Shown here one piece after another: positions 45,887 to 55,459 of a stretch of DNA of 64,000 nt. Where the stretch lies: assembly GCA_001295775.1 (NCBI GenBank), contig LJIA01000012.1, positions 91,321 to 155,320 of the forward strand, written 5' to 3'. The stretch comes from a beta proteobacterium AAP99. GTDB lineage: Bacteria; Pseudomonadota; Gammaproteobacteria; Burkholderiales; Burkholderiaceae_C. A model generated the notes under the pieces. It worked only from the letters and a program-made list of their open reading frames with translations. It did not search any database and had not been told where the DNA came from. Position numbers and translations under genes: made by a program. Within the stretch, counting starts at the first letter, position 1. Each line of letters opens with the position of its first letter.

Positions 45887-46522
45887 ATGACCGACCGGCA
45901 ACCCGCAAGCCGCATCCAAGGGCTCTATGCCATCACGCCCGAAGGCCTCTCGGCCGCTGACATTCTCCAGCGCACGACGCAGGTTGTTCGTGGTGGCGCA
46001 CGTGTGGTGCAACTGCGCAGCAAGCACATCGAAGGTGCGGCACGGCTGGCGCTGGCCAGAGCGCTGCGCCAGCTCACAGGCGAACACAGCGCCGTGCTGA
46101 TCATCAACGACGATGTCACCCTCGCCCTGCAATGCGAGGCCGATGGCGTCCATCTCGGCCGCGACGATGGCGATCTCGCCGCGGCGCGCGCGCAGCTGGG
46201 CCCGGACCGGCTGCTGGGCGCGAGCTGCTACGACCAGCTGGGTCTGGCGCAGGCGGCGGTGGCAGCCGGTGCGGATCATGTGGCCTTTGGCAGCCTGTTC
46301 GATTCGCCCACGAAGCCGACCGCAGTGCGTGCGCCCTTGTCCTTGTTTGCCGACGCTGCACCGCTGGGCGTGCAGCGGGTGGGCATCGGTGGTGTGGATC
46401 TCGACACCGCCCCGCGGGCGATTGCCGCGGGCGCCGACGCGCTCGCAGTGATTTCAGCCCTTTACTATGCGTCGGACCCCGAAGGCGCGGCCCGTGCATT
46501 CAGCGCACTGTTTGCTGCCTGA
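45887..46522 (+). CDS. thiE: Thiamine-phosphate synthase ThiE
   Basis: A 211-residue TIM-barrel enzyme condensing HMP-pyrophosphate with thiazole phosphate. It reads LYAITPEGLSAADILQRT, VVQLRSKHIEGAARL (pyrophosphate site), LIINDDVTLALQCEADGVHLG, and AVAAGADHVAFGSLFDSPTKP, all diagnostic. The ATG at 45887 fits family length; the frame is open further upstream. It lies divergent from rubredoxin and 106 bases before hemL. With thiS, thiG and thiD it completes a dispersed thiamine set in this window. Confidence 0.94.
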   Translation: MTDRQPASRIQGLYAITPEGLSAADILQRTTQVVRGGARVVQLRSKHIEGAARLALARALRQLTGEHSAVLIINDDVTLALQCEADGVHLGRDDGDLAAARAQLGPDRLLGASCYDQLGLAQAAVAAGADHVAFGSLFDSPTKPTAVRAPLSLFADAAPLGVQRVGIGGVDLDTAPRAIAAGADALAVISALYYASDPEGAARAFSALFAA

Positions 46523-46628
46523 CGCGGGCGCTGCCGCAGCACCCAAACCCCGACCGCCCGCCGGCGACAGGCCGCACCGAGCCTCGCGTCGGCAACCCGC
46601 AACCCTCTCGCTCTCGCCCCGCTGACCC

Positions 46629-47924
46629 ATGTCCCGCAACGACACCCTCTTCGCCCGTGCCCAGAACGTGATTCCCGGCGGCGTGAACTCGCCCGTGCGC
46701 GCCTTTCGCGCCGTGGGCGGTACGCCGCGCTTCGTGGCACGGGCCCAGGGGCCCTACTTCTGGGACGCCGATGACAAGCGGCACACGGACTACATCGGCT
46801 CCTGGGGGCCGATGATCCTGGGCCATGGCCATCCGCAGGTGGTGGAGGCCGTCACCAAGGCCGCGCTGGAGGGCTTTTCGTTTGGTGCGCCGACGGAACG
46901 CGAGATCGAACTGGCCGAAGAAATCCTGAAGCTCGTGCCCTCGATCGAGCAGGTGCGACTGACCTCCAGTGGCACCGAGGCCGGCATGAGCGCCATTCGC
47001 CTGGCGCGCGGCTTCACCGGCCGCAACAAGCTGATCAAGTTTGAAGGCTGCTATCACGGCCATGCGGACGCCCTGCTGGTGAAGGCCGGCAGCGGTCTGG
47101 CGACCTTCGGCTTTCCGACCAGCGCCGGCGTGCCGGCCGACGTGGCCAAGGACACGATCGTCCTTGAATACAACAACATCGCCCAGCTCGAGGAAGCCTT
47201 TGCCCTGCACGGCAAGGAGCTGGCCTGCGTGATGGTGGAGCCGATCGCCGGCAACATGAACTTCGTGCGCGCCAGCGTGCCCTTCATGACCCGCATGCGC
47301 GAGCTGTGCACCCAGTACGGCGCCCTGCTCGCCTTCGACGAGGTGATGACGGGCTTCCGGGTCGCGCTGGGCGGCGCGCAGAGCATCTACGCCCGGCTGA
47401 TCCCCGGCTTCAAGCCGGACATGACGGTGATGGGCAAGGTGATCGGCGGTGGCATGCCGCTGGCGGCCTTCGGCTCCACGCGCGAGGTGATGGCGCAGCT
47501 CGCGCCCCTGGGGCCGGTCTATCAGGCCGGCACGCTGTCGGGCAACCCGGTGGCCACCGCCTGCGGGCTGGCCACGCTCAAGCTGATCCAGCAGCCCGGC
47601 TTCTACGAGCAGCTCGGCGTGCGCACGCGCCAGCTGGTCGAGGGCCTGCAGCGCGAAGCCCGCGCGGCCGGCATCGACTTCACCGTGGACAGCGAGGGCG
47701 GCATGTTCGGCTTCTTCTTCGCCGACCACCTGCCGCAGCACTATCAGGCCGTGCTCGCCACGAACAAGGAGCGCTTCAACCGCTTCTTCCACGGCATGCT
47801 GGACGCCGGCCACTACTTTGCGCCGGCGCTGTACGAAGCCGGGTTCGTGAGCGCAGCGCACACGGCCGAGGTGATTGACGGGACGATCGAGGCCTCACGC
47901 GGGGTGTTTGCGCGCCTGGGCTGA
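46629..47924 (+). CDS. hemL: Glutamate-1-semialdehyde 2,1-aminomutase HemL
   Basis: A 431-residue PLP enzyme giving 5-aminolevulinate in the C5 haem pathway. Lys270 in [14 protein letters not shown] is the PLP lysine. [50 protein letters not shown] and [17 protein letters not shown] are family blocks. Full length. It follows thiE on the same strand. Confidence 0.97.
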   Translation: MSRNDTLFARAQNVIPGGVNSPVRAFRAVGGTPRFVARAQGPYFWDADDKRHTDYIGSWGPMILGHGHPQVVEAVTKAALEGFSFGAPTEREIELAEEILKLVPSIEQVRLTSSGTEAGMSAIRLARGFTGRNKLIKFEGCYHGHADALLVKAGSGLATFGFPTSAGVPADVAKDTIVLEYNNIAQLEEAFALHGKELACVMVEPIAGNMNFVRASVPFMTRMRELCTQYGALLAFDEVMTGFRVALGGAQSIYARLIPGFKPDMTVMGKVIGGGMPLAAFGSTREVMAQLAPLGPVYQAGTLSGNPVATACGLATLKLIQQPGFYEQLGVRTRQLVEGLQREARAAGIDFTVDSEGGMFGFFFADHLPQHYQAVLATNKERFNRFFHGMLDAGHYFAPALYEAGFVSAAHTAEVIDGTIEASRGVFARLG

Positions 47925-47945
47925 GTGTGCGCAGGGCTCGGAGCA

Positions 47946-48118
47946 GCTCGGTTTCGAGGTAATTTGGCCGAAACTGCCCGAGCTTCATGACCGAATCTGA
48001 GTGAAAACGGCCTATTTCTCAAGCGGCGCACCCCAAGATCCGCATGGTGCAAGCGGAAAGCCGCGGACGGCCACTTTTCATCAAACCGGCTGAAAACGAA
48101 CGACTCTTGTGGCCGATT
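47946..48118. repeat. AT-rich intergenic repeat region after hemL
   Basis: Between the convergent hemL and apaH genes lie ATTTGGCCGAAACTG near 47961, the core CGCATGGTGCAAGCGGAAAG at 48041-48060 and GTGGCCGATTTCG near 48110. The mix of core and GGCCGAAA boxes matches the regions before trmB (6740-6843) and after the amylase (61764-61812). Confidence 0.6.
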
Positions 48119-48137
48119 TCGTGACTGGAACTGGCGC

Positions 48138-48971
48138 CTAGCGCCCGCCCGCGGCGCAGGGTACCTGTACAAAGCAGCGTTGCGTCCAGTCAGCCGCCAG
48201 GATGCAGCCGGTGAGCGTCTGGCCCCAGACGCAGCCGGTGTCCAGGCCGATCAGATTCGGCCGCTCGATCAGCCCCACGGTGCTCCAGTGGCCAAAGATC
48301 ACCGGCACGCCGCCGGTGGCACGGCGCGGGATGTCAAACCACGGCAGCATGCCCGGCGGGGAGCTGGTCGCGCCGTCTTTTGTGTCGAAGTCCAGCCGGC
48401 CCTCCGGCGTGCAGAAGCGCAGGCGCGTGAGCACGTTCACGATCGCGCGCAGGCGGTCCCAGCCCTGTAGATCGGCTCGCCACTGATCCGGCGCATTGCC
48501 CCACATGTGCCGCATGAACTCGCGCCAGTCGTTGCTGCGCAGCACCGCTTCCACTTCGCCGGCCGCGTCGAGCGTCTGTTGCACGCTCCAGCGCGGATCA
48601 ACCCCGGCGTGCACCATGAGATGCCCTGCCTCGAAGTGCGCCATCGGCCGGGCACGCAGCCAGTCGATCAGTTCGTCGCGGTCGGGGGCGGCCAGCAGCG
48701 CATCCAGCGTGTCGCCGCGCTTGGGCGTGCGCACGCCTGCGGCCACGGCGAGAAACGCCAGATCGTGGTTGCCAAGAATGGCGATGCAATCCGGCTCGCG
48801 CATCAGGCGGCGCACTACTCCCAGCGAATCCGGCCCGCGGTTGATCAGGTCGCCGGCGATCCACAACGGCCCCGCCCAGCCCGCGGCGCGCGCGGCATCC
48901 AGCAGGCGCTCGAGGGGATCGAGGCAGCCTTGCAGATCGCCCACAACCAGAATGGAACCGGGATCGGTCAT
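48138..48971 (-). CDS. apaH: Symmetrical bis(5'-nucleosyl)-tetraphosphatase ApaH
   Basis: A 277-residue metallophosphatase cleaving Ap4A to two ADP. The calcineurin-type metal motifs are ILVVGDLQGC, WIAGDLINRGPDS and AILGNHDLAFL, followed by HAGVDPRWS and FGHWST; the order matches ApaH. I use the ATG at 48971; 48983 is an alternative. It also decaps Np4-capped RNA in E. coli. Divergent from the phosphohexomutase gene. Confidence 0.94.
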   Translation of the reverse strand: MTDPGSILVVGDLQGCLDPLERLLDAARAAGWAGPLWIAGDLINRGPDSLGVVRRLMREPDCIAILGNHDLAFLAVAAGVRTPKRGDTLDALLAAPDRDELIDWLRARPMAHFEAGHLMVHAGVDPRWSVQQTLDAAGEVEAVLRSNDWREFMRHMWGNAPDQWRADLQGWDRLRAIVNVLTRLRFCTPEGRLDFDTKDGATSSPPGMLPWFDIPRRATGGVPVIFGHWSTVGLIERPNLIGLDTGCVWGQTLTGCILAADWTQRCFVQVPCAAGGR

Positions 48972-49203
48972 CAGCACAACCATCAAGACATTCCGCGCGC
49001 CCCGCAGGATGCCGAGCGCGCCGATGCGACTGGATTCTATAGGTGCGCCGCAGGGCTGCTGCGCTGCAAAATGAAACATGCCCGTGGGCTAGCATTGCGC
49101 GCTGCGAGCGGAGGGCTCGCGCAGGCGCCCGCATTCCGCGCCGCATCCCGGAACCAAGGCGTCCGAACGCACGGCCGCCACTCAACACCAGCGCACGCCA
49201 CTC

Positions 49204-50613
49204 ATGAGCATGATCTCCAAGGACATTTTCAAGGCCTACGACATCCGCGGCATCGTCGACAAGACGCTCACCGTCGAGGCTGTGCGCGCCATTGGCCAGG
49301 CCCTTGGCCTGGAGGCCAAGGCGCAAGGCGGGACGACCTGCGTGGTCGGCCGCGACGGGCGCCTGTCCGGCCCCGCGCTGCGCGATGCGCTGGTGGCAGG
49401 CATCACGGCGGCGGGCATCGACGTCATCGACATCGGCGTGGTCGCCACGCCGATGGTCTATTGGGCTGCGGTGGAACTCTCCGCCGGCGGCAAGAGCGTG
49501 GGCAGCGGCGTCATGATCACCGGCAGCCACAATCCGCCGGAATACAACGGCCTGAAGATGGTCGTGGCCGGCACCGCCATCTGGGGCGAGACCATCCAGG
49601 CCCTGCGCCAGACCATCGAAGGCGGTCTGCCGGCGGCGGTGGCGACACCGGGCACAGTGACGATGCAGGATGTGACCGCGGCCTACATCGCGCGCATCGC
49701 CAGCGACGTGAAGCCGGCTGCGAAGCTCAAGATCGCGGTGGACTGTGGCAACGGCTCGCCGGGCGCGGTGGCGCCCAAGCTGTTCCGCGCGCTGGGCTGC
49801 GAGATTGATGAGCTCTTCTGCGAGGTGGACGGCAACTTCCCGAACCACCACCCGGACCCGGCTCACCCGGAGAACCTCGAAGACCTGATCGCGCACCTGA
49901 AGGCCACAGACTGCGAGATCGGCTTTGCCTTCGACGGCGACGGCGACCGCCTGGGCGTGGTCACCAAGAACGGCGCCATCATCTGGCCGGACCGGCAGAT
50001 GATGCTGTATGCGCGCGACGTGCTGAGTCGCAACCCCGGTGCCGAGATCATCTTCGATGTGAAGTGCTCGCGCCTGCTCGGCCGGGAGATCGAGCGCGCC
50101 GGCGGCAAGCCGCTGATGTGGAAGACCGGGCACAGCCTCGTGAAGGCCAAGCTGAAGGAAACCGGTGCGCCGCTGGCCGGCGAGATGAGCGGCCACATCT
50201 TCTTCAAGGAGCGCTGGTACGGCTTTGACGACGGCATGTACACCGGCGCCCGGCTGCTGGAGATTCTTGCCAAGGCCAAGGCTGCTGGCCAGGACATCTC
50301 CGCACTGCTCGAAGGCCTGCCCAATTCCAGCAGCACGCCGGAGCTGCAGCTGAAGTGCGCCGAGGGCGAGCCGCATGCCGTGATCGAGAAGCTGGCCGCC
50401 ACCGGCCAGTTTGAAGGCGCCGAGCGCATCATCAGCATCGACGGCGTGCGCGCCGAGTGGAGCGACGGTTTTGGCCTGGCACGGGCATCGAACACCACGC
50501 CCGTGATCGTTCTGCGCTTCGAGGCGGACACGCCCGAGGCACTCGCGCGCATCCAGACGGCGTTCCGCAGCCAGCTGCTCGCCGTGAAGCCGGACGCCGC
50601 ATTGCCGTTCTGA
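49204..50613 (+). CDS. Phosphomannomutase/phosphoglucomutase (AlgC type)
   Basis: A 469-residue phosphohexomutase interconverting sugar 1- and 6-phosphates for LPS and exopolysaccharide precursors. Ser108 in TGSHNPPEYNG is the phosphoserine. The metal loop is FAFDGDGDRLGVV, the sugar-binding loop GEMSGHIFFKERWYG, and FRIS-type phosphate site near the C-terminus (LRFEADTPEALARI). AlgC-type enzymes act on both glucose and mannose; GlmM is less likely given the loop sequence. First of the LPS-related set here. Confidence 0.92.
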   Translation: MSMISKDIFKAYDIRGIVDKTLTVEAVRAIGQALGLEAKAQGGTTCVVGRDGRLSGPALRDALVAGITAAGIDVIDIGVVATPMVYWAAVELSAGGKSVGSGVMITGSHNPPEYNGLKMVVAGTAIWGETIQALRQTIEGGLPAAVATPGTVTMQDVTAAYIARIASDVKPAAKLKIAVDCGNGSPGAVAPKLFRALGCEIDELFCEVDGNFPNHHPDPAHPENLEDLIAHLKATDCEIGFAFDGDGDRLGVVTKNGAIIWPDRQMMLYARDVLSRNPGAEIIFDVKCSRLLGREIERAGGKPLMWKTGHSLVKAKLKETGAPLAGEMSGHIFFKERWYGFDDGMYTGARLLEILAKAKAAGQDISALLEGLPNSSSTPELQLKCAEGEPHAVIEKLAATGQFEGAERIISIDGVRAEWSDGFGLARASNTTPVIVLRFEADTPEALARIQTAFRSQLLAVKPDAALPF

Positions 50614-50664
50614 TTGCCGTTCTAAGCTCCCGCTTTCCCCACAAGCACAAGAAGCGCCACCGCC

Positions 50665-51309
50665 ATGAATCTGCCCACCAGCGCCGAAATCACCGCATTC
50701 CATGATCGCTGCCTCGCGGACCCCGCCTGGCCACCCAAGGAGATCCGGATGCGCGATACCGACGAGCCGGTGTGGCAGTGGATTGGCGAGAACCACCGCA
50801 ACAACTGCCTGCTCTGGGCCGAGGAAGATCTCGCGCGCCGCACCACTGTGTCGGCCGAGGACATCGCGGTCAACAAGCGCCACATCGACAAGTTCAACCA
50901 GGCCCGCAATGACGCCACCGAGCGCGTGGACGAGCAACTGCTGATCGGCCTGGGCCTGGTAGACGCAGACAGTGCGCGCACCGACTCGCCGATCTCCAAC
51001 ATCAAGCCCGGCAGCCGCCTGAACAGCGAAACGGCGGGCAGCATGGTGGACCGGCTGTCGATCATGTCGCTGAAGATCCGCGCCATGCGCCAGCAGACCG
51101 AGCGCACCGACGTGGACGAGGCCCACCGCGAAAGCTGCCGCGGCAAGCTCGCGCGTTTGAACGAACAGCGCGGAGATCTCGCCGGCTGCTACGACCAGCT
51201 GCTGGATGACGCCCGCCTGGGCCGCGCCCACTTCAAGGTCTACCGCCAGTTCAAGATGTACAACGACCCGCGCCTGAACCCGGCACTGGTGGCCGAGGCG
51301 AAGCAGTAA
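50665..51309 (+). CDS. DUF4254 domain protein
   Basis: A 214-residue, mostly helical cytosolic protein of unknown function. ENHRNNCLLWAEEDLARR, NKRHIDKFNQARNDATERVD and MSLKIRAMRQQTERTD match DUF4254. It lies between a phosphohexomutase gene and waaC, 16 bases before the latter, which suggests a part in LPS core assembly. No catalytic site can be named. Confidence 0.85.
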   Translation: MNLPTSAEITAFHDRCLADPAWPPKEIRMRDTDEPVWQWIGENHRNNCLLWAEEDLARRTTVSAEDIAVNKRHIDKFNQARNDATERVDEQLLIGLGLVDADSARTDSPISNIKPGSRLNSETAGSMVDRLSIMSLKIRAMRQQTERTDVDEAHRESCRGKLARLNEQRGDLAGCYDQLLDDARLGRAHFKVYRQFKMYNDPRLNPALVAEAKQ

Positions 51310-51325
51310 GGCCTGCGGCGCGTCC

Positions 51326-52345
51326 ATGCGCGTCCTGATCGTCAAGACGTCCTCCATGGGCGATGTCGTGCACGCCCTGCCGGCGGCCAGCGACATTGCG
51401 CGCTGCTACCCCGGCGCACGCATCGACTGGCTGGTGGAACGGCCCTTCGCTGCCCTGCCGCAGCTGCATCCAGCCGTGCAGAACGTGGTCCCGATCCAGT
51501 TCCGCAAATGGCGCAAGAGCCCCTTCGATGTGGCCGTGCGCCAGGCAGCAGGTGAAGCCATTGCGCGCCTGCGCAGCGAACCCTACGACCTGATTCTGGA
51601 TCTGCAGGGCCTCGTCAAAAGCGCCATGTTCTGCAAGCTCGCGCGCGGCCCGCACAAGACCACGCCGATCGCCGGCTACGACCGCGCGAGCATCCGCGAG
51701 CCGCTGGCCAGCTTTCTGTACGACCGCACGGCCAGCGTGTCGCGCCAGCAGCAGGCCGTGGCGCGCAACCGGCTGCTGGCAGCCGCGCACCTCGGCACGG
51801 ACACGAGCCTGCCCGCGGACTTCGGCCTGGGTGCGGTGATGCCGCTCGCGGCCGCTGCACACGACTGGCTGCCCTCCGGGCCGTACGCGGTCCTCATGCC
51901 TGCCGCCAGCCGCGCAGAGAAGCTCTGGCCCGAGGCCGGCTGGCAGGCTGTGGGTGAGCGGCTCGCGCAGGCCGGGCTGGCCCGCGTGGTGCTGTGGGGT
52001 AGTCAGGACGAACTCGAACGGGCGCAGCGGATCGCTCTGGCCATCGGCGGCAGCGTGCCGCCATTCCTCACCGTGCAGGAAGCCGCGCAGCTCATGGCCG
52101 GTGCGACCGCCGTGGTCGGCTTGGACACCGGCTTCACGCACCTCGCCGCAGCCCTCGGAAAACCCACCATCGGCATCTACTGCGACCACGAACCGGGTCT
52201 GGCCGGCGTGACCGGTCCGGCCTTCACGGCCAGCCTCGGTGGCAAGGGTCGCCCGCCGAGCACGGCGAACGTGCTCGCCGCACTGGAGCAGGCGCTGGCC
52301 GTGGCCGCAACCCCCGTCCGTCAACACGCCGCGCCCGGCACATGA
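51326..52345 (+). CDS. waaC: LPS heptosyltransferase I WaaC
   Basis: A 339-residue GT9 enzyme adding the first L-glycero-D-manno-heptose to Kdo2-lipid A. It begins RVLIVKTSSMGDVVHALPA, the WaaC signature, and reads RIDWLVERPFAALPQLHPAV next. The donor-site part is VVGLDTGFTHLAAALGKPTIGIY. Its stop overlaps the waaA start (ATGA, 52342-52345), so the two are coupled. Confidence 0.94.
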   Translation: MRVLIVKTSSMGDVVHALPAASDIARCYPGARIDWLVERPFAALPQLHPAVQNVVPIQFRKWRKSPFDVAVRQAAGEAIARLRSEPYDLILDLQGLVKSAMFCKLARGPHKTTPIAGYDRASIREPLASFLYDRTASVSRQQQAVARNRLLAAAHLGTDTSLPADFGLGAVMPLAAAAHDWLPSGPYAVLMPAASRAEKLWPEAGWQAVGERLAQAGLARVVLWGSQDELERAQRIALAIGGSVPPFLTVQEAAQLMAGATAVVGLDTGFTHLAAALGKPTIGIYCDHEPGLAGVTGPAFTASLGGKGRPPSTANVLAALEQALAVAATPVRQHAAPGT

Positions 52346-53631
52346 CCTTCGGCAGCTGGCTTGCACTCAAGGTCTATGGCCTGCTCTCGCGGGCGACCAT
52401 TCCCTTTGCGCACTGGCACCACAACCGCCGCGCGAAGGCGGAGCCGGGCTATCGGCTGTACCGCGCCGAGCGACGTGGGCATTACCCCAGTGCACGCGCG
52501 GGGGTGGTCTGGCTACATGCCGTCTCGGTCGGTGAGGTACGGGCCGCCCAGCCGCTGATCGAAGCCCTGCTCGCGCGGCCGGATGTGCAAGCACGCGGCC
52601 TTCTGATCACCACAATGACGCCCACCGGCCGCGCCACCGCGCAAGACCTGTATGGCGACCGCGTGCTGCACGCCACCCTGCCCTGGGATACGCCGGGCGC
52701 CACCCGCCGCTTCATGGCCGCGTGGCAGCCGGCGCTGGGCCTGCTGATGGAGACCGAACTGTGGCCCAACCTGCTGGCTGCAGCCCGGGAACATGCACTG
52801 CCGGTTGTGGTGGTCAATGGACGGCTGTCGGAACGGTCGCTGAGGCGTACCCAGCGCTTTGCCGCGCTCGCACGGCCAGCCTATGCCGGTCTCGCAGCGG
52901 TGGCCGCGCAAAGCGCGGATGACGCACGCCGCTTCAAGGCTGTGGGTGCGCCTCGGGTGGACGTGTGCGGCAACCTCAAGTTCGAGATCGCACTCAATGC
53001 CGACCAGCTCGCCGCGGGGCGGCAAGTGCAGCGCCGCGCAAGTGGCGACGGCGCGGGCCAGGTGATCGGTCTGATCAGCACCCGCGACGACGAAGAGGCG
53101 CCGCTGCTGCAACAGATTGCGCCGCTGCTGCAGACGCAGCCGCAGCTGAAGCTGCTCGTGGTGCCGCGGCGGCCGCAGCGCTTCGATGAAGTGGCCGAAC
53201 TCATGCGCGGCACGGGTCTGGCCTTCGGGCGGCGCAGCGAAGGCGCGGCGCTCGGCGATCTGAGCGCGCAGCGCGTGCTGCTGGGCGACACACTCGGCGA
53301 AATGGCCTACTACCTGGGCTGCACGCACATTGCCGTGCTGGGCGGGGGCTGGCTGCCGCACGGGGGCAGCAATCTGATCGAACCCTGCGCGGCCGGGTGT
53401 GTGACTTTGCTTGGGCCGCACATGTTCAACTTCGCGCAGGCGACGAGCGATGCGGTGGCCGCCGGCGCCGTGCTGCAGCTCGAAGGCGCCAGCGCCCTGC
53501 GCACGCAGATCGAAACCCTGCTGCCGGACGCCAAGCGCATGCAGACGCTCTCGCGCAATGCGCTGGGCTTCCAGCAGGCGCATCAGGGCGCGCTGGCGCG
53601 CACCCTGGCACTCATCGAACCCCTGCTGTGA
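52342..53631 (+). CDS. waaA: Kdo transferase WaaA (KdtA)
   Basis: A 429-residue inner-membrane GT30 enzyme transferring Kdo to lipid IVA. WLHAVSVGEVRAAQPLIEAL near residue 55 is diagnostic, as are LMETELWPNLLAAAREH and VVVNGRLSERSLRR. The C-terminal half has VVPRRPQRFDEVAEL and GGSNLIEPCAAG. It overlaps waaC by 4 bases and is convergent with tolC, which ends 15 bases downstream. Confidence 0.95.
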   Translation: MTFGSWLALKVYGLLSRATIPFAHWHHNRRAKAEPGYRLYRAERRGHYPSARAGVVWLHAVSVGEVRAAQPLIEALLARPDVQARGLLITTMTPTGRATAQDLYGDRVLHATLPWDTPGATRRFMAAWQPALGLLMETELWPNLLAAAREHALPVVVVNGRLSERSLRRTQRFAALARPAYAGLAAVAAQSADDARRFKAVGAPRVDVCGNLKFEIALNADQLAAGRQVQRRASGDGAGQVIGLISTRDDEEAPLLQQIAPLLQTQPQLKLLVVPRRPQRFDEVAELMRGTGLAFGRRSEGAALGDLSAQRVLLGDTLGEMAYYLGCTHIAVLGGGWLPHGGSNLIEPCAAGCVTLLGPHMFNFAQATSDAVAAGAVLQLEGASALRTQIETLLPDAKRMQTLSRNALGFQQAHQGALARTLALIEPLL

Positions 53632-53646
53632 GCGCGTTCAGCCTGC

Positions 53647-55035
53647 TTAGCGCTTGGCGGGCGGCTTGACCGCCGGCGAGGGCGGCACCACCACCGGCTC
53701 CGGCGTGACGGGCACAGGCGAGAGGTAGGCGTTCACAGCCTTGAGATCCTCGTCGCCCAGCTGGCCAGCGGCCGACTTCAAGCGCAGGCCGGCGAGCAGC
53801 GTGTCGTAGCGGGACTTGAGCAGGTTGGTGCGGGTCTGCGCGAGCTGTTGCTCGGCGTTGAGCACTTCGAGGTTGATCCGCACGCCGACCTGATAGCCCA
53901 GGCGCGTGGAATTCAGCTGACTGGTGGCCGACACTTCGGCCGCTTCCAGGGCGCGAACCTGCGCCAGGCCGTAAGTCACACCCAGATACGCCTGCTTGGC
54001 ACCCTGGTTGGCCGCGCGCTTGGCCGCTTCCAGGTCGAGGCGGGACTTGTCTTCGAGCGCGATGGTTTCGCGCAGACGGGCGTCGATCGCGCCGCCGGCA
54101 TAGAGCGGCCAGTTCATCTGCACCCCGATGGTGGCCGAGTTGCCGGTGGATGAGCGCGGCAGCGAGATCGAACCCGACGAGCGGTTGGCGCCTACATTGC
54201 CCACCAGATCCACCGTGGGCAGATTGCCGGCACGGCTGCGCGACACATCGCGCTTGGCGATCTCCAGGCTGTTGCCCGCGATCACCACGCCATAGTTGCC
54301 GCGCTCGGCCTGGCTGACCCAGTCTTCCATCGAGGCCGGTTCCACCATGCGCAGATTGGGCTTGTTCACGAGACCGTTCAGCGAAGGCGTGGGGCGACCG
54401 GTGATCTGGGACAGGGCCGACTGCTTGGAGATCAGATCGCCCTGGGCCACGGCTTCCTGCGCGACGATCTGGTCGAAGCGGGCCTGAGCCTCATGCGTGT
54501 CAACGATGGTCTTGGTGCCGACCTCGAACTCGCGCTTGGCCTGGGCGAGCTGTTCACTCACGGCCTTCTTCTGGGCCGCGATCGAGTTGACCGTGTCCTG
54601 CGCAGCCAGCACATCGAAGTACGCCTGCGACAGGCGCAGGATCAGGTCCTGGCGGGCGGCGGCCAATTGCGCGTCAGCGATCTGCTCACCGAGCTTGGCC
54701 TGCTCCTGCTGCGCCCAATTGGCCGGGCGGAACAGCGGCATCGACGCCTGGATGCCCGCCTGCTGGTTGTTGTCGTTCGAGCTGGCCGACGGGGCACCGC
54801 TGATCTTGAGCTCGGTGCGCGTGGCATTGGCCGACGCCGTCAGACCGACATTCGGGCGAGTGAGGGACTTGGACTGGTTGGTGCGTTCCTGGGCAGCCAC
54901 CAGCGAGGCACGCGCACCGCTGAAGGTCGGATCGTTCTGCAGCGCCGCATCGAAGGCCTCCTGAAGCGAGAGGGCGTGGACCGCGGGCAAAGCCAGCAGG
55001 CTTGAGAGTGCGACGGCAAGAGCAGTGCGTTGCAT
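53647..55035 (-). CDS. tolC: TolC-family outer membrane protein
   Basis: A 462-residue outer-membrane channel of tripartite exporters and type I secretion. A signal peptide covers residues 1-21 (QRTALAVALSSLLALPAVHA). Two long internal repeats follow the TolC pattern: SLQEAFDAALQNDPTFSGAR and later LRETIALEDKSRLDLEAA, with YQVGVRINLEVLNAEQQL in the second half. The C-terminus is Pro/Val-rich. The ATG at 55035 has AAGGAAA upstream. It lies in the same direction as the RND pump operon, with two genes between, and may serve that pump. Confidence 0.93.
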   Translation of the reverse strand: MQRTALAVALSSLLALPAVHALSLQEAFDAALQNDPTFSGARASLVAAQERTNQSKSLTRPNVGLTASANATRTELKISGAPSASSNDNNQQAGIQASMPLFRPANWAQQEQAKLGEQIADAQLAAARQDLILRLSQAYFDVLAAQDTVNSIAAQKKAVSEQLAQAKREFEVGTKTIVDTHEAQARFDQIVAQEAVAQGDLISKQSALSQITGRPTPSLNGLVNKPNLRMVEPASMEDWVSQAERGNYGVVIAGNSLEIAKRDVSRSRAGNLPTVDLVGNVGANRSSGSISLPRSSTGNSATIGVQMNWPLYAGGAIDARLRETIALEDKSRLDLEAAKRAANQGAKQAYLGVTYGLAQVRALEAAEVSATSQLNSTRLGYQVGVRINLEVLNAEQQLAQTRTNLLKSRYDTLLAGLRLKSAAGQLGDEDLKAVNAYLSPVPVTPEPVVVPPSPAVKPPAKR

Positions 55036-55118
55036 GGATCGGTTTCCTTGTGGGCTTGGCAACGTTCGGTGAGAGGAGGCGTTGTGCTTGTGTATGGGCG
55101 ATCGGGCGGATACCGGGT

Positions 55119-55433
55119 TCAGTACCGCGGCACCGCAGGGTCCACAGCGCGGGACCAGGCATCGATCCCGCCGCTGAGATTGCTGACGCGCTCGAAGCCG
55201 GCGCGCATGAGAAAGAAGGCCACCTGCTGGCTGCGCATCCCGTGGTGGCACATGCAGATGATGTCCGCGGCAGGATCCAGTTCGCCGAGTCGCTGCGGAA
55301 TGTCACGCATCGGAATCACGACGCTGCCCGCAACCTGTGCGGTCGCGATCTCCCAGGGCTCGCGCACGTCCAGCAGCATGGCCCCCTGGGCCATGCGCGA
55401 CTGGGCAACTTCCGGGGCGAGCTGGTCGATCAT
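55119..55433 (-). CDS. Rhodanese-domain sulfurtransferase
   Basis: A 104-residue single-domain rhodanese. The active-site Cys62 lies in CHHGMRS, and MLLDVREPWEIATAQVAGSV is the CDC25-like region; RVSNLSGGIDAWSR closes the fold. Substrate unknown. Sits between the methyltransferase gene (26 bases) and tolC, a linkage I recall in betaproteobacteria. Confidence 0.92.
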   Translation of the reverse strand: MIDQLAPEVAQSRMAQGAMLLDVREPWEIATAQVAGSVVIPMRDIPQRLGELDPAADIICMCHHGMRSQQVAFFLMRAGFERVSNLSGGIDAWSRAVDPAVPRY

Positions 55434-55459
55434 GCGGGCGCAGGCGGACTCGATGGGGC

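Noticed and set aside
45629..46279. A 216-codon minus-strand ORF opposite thiE
   Set aside because: Antisense to an intact ThiE with diagnostic motifs, and the reading frame has no family resemblance.
48598..51396. A 932-codon minus-strand ORF across apaH, the phosphohexomutase and DUF4254 genes
   Set aside because: It covers three well-supported genes on two strands and has no recognisable domain; composition is that of an antisense shadow.
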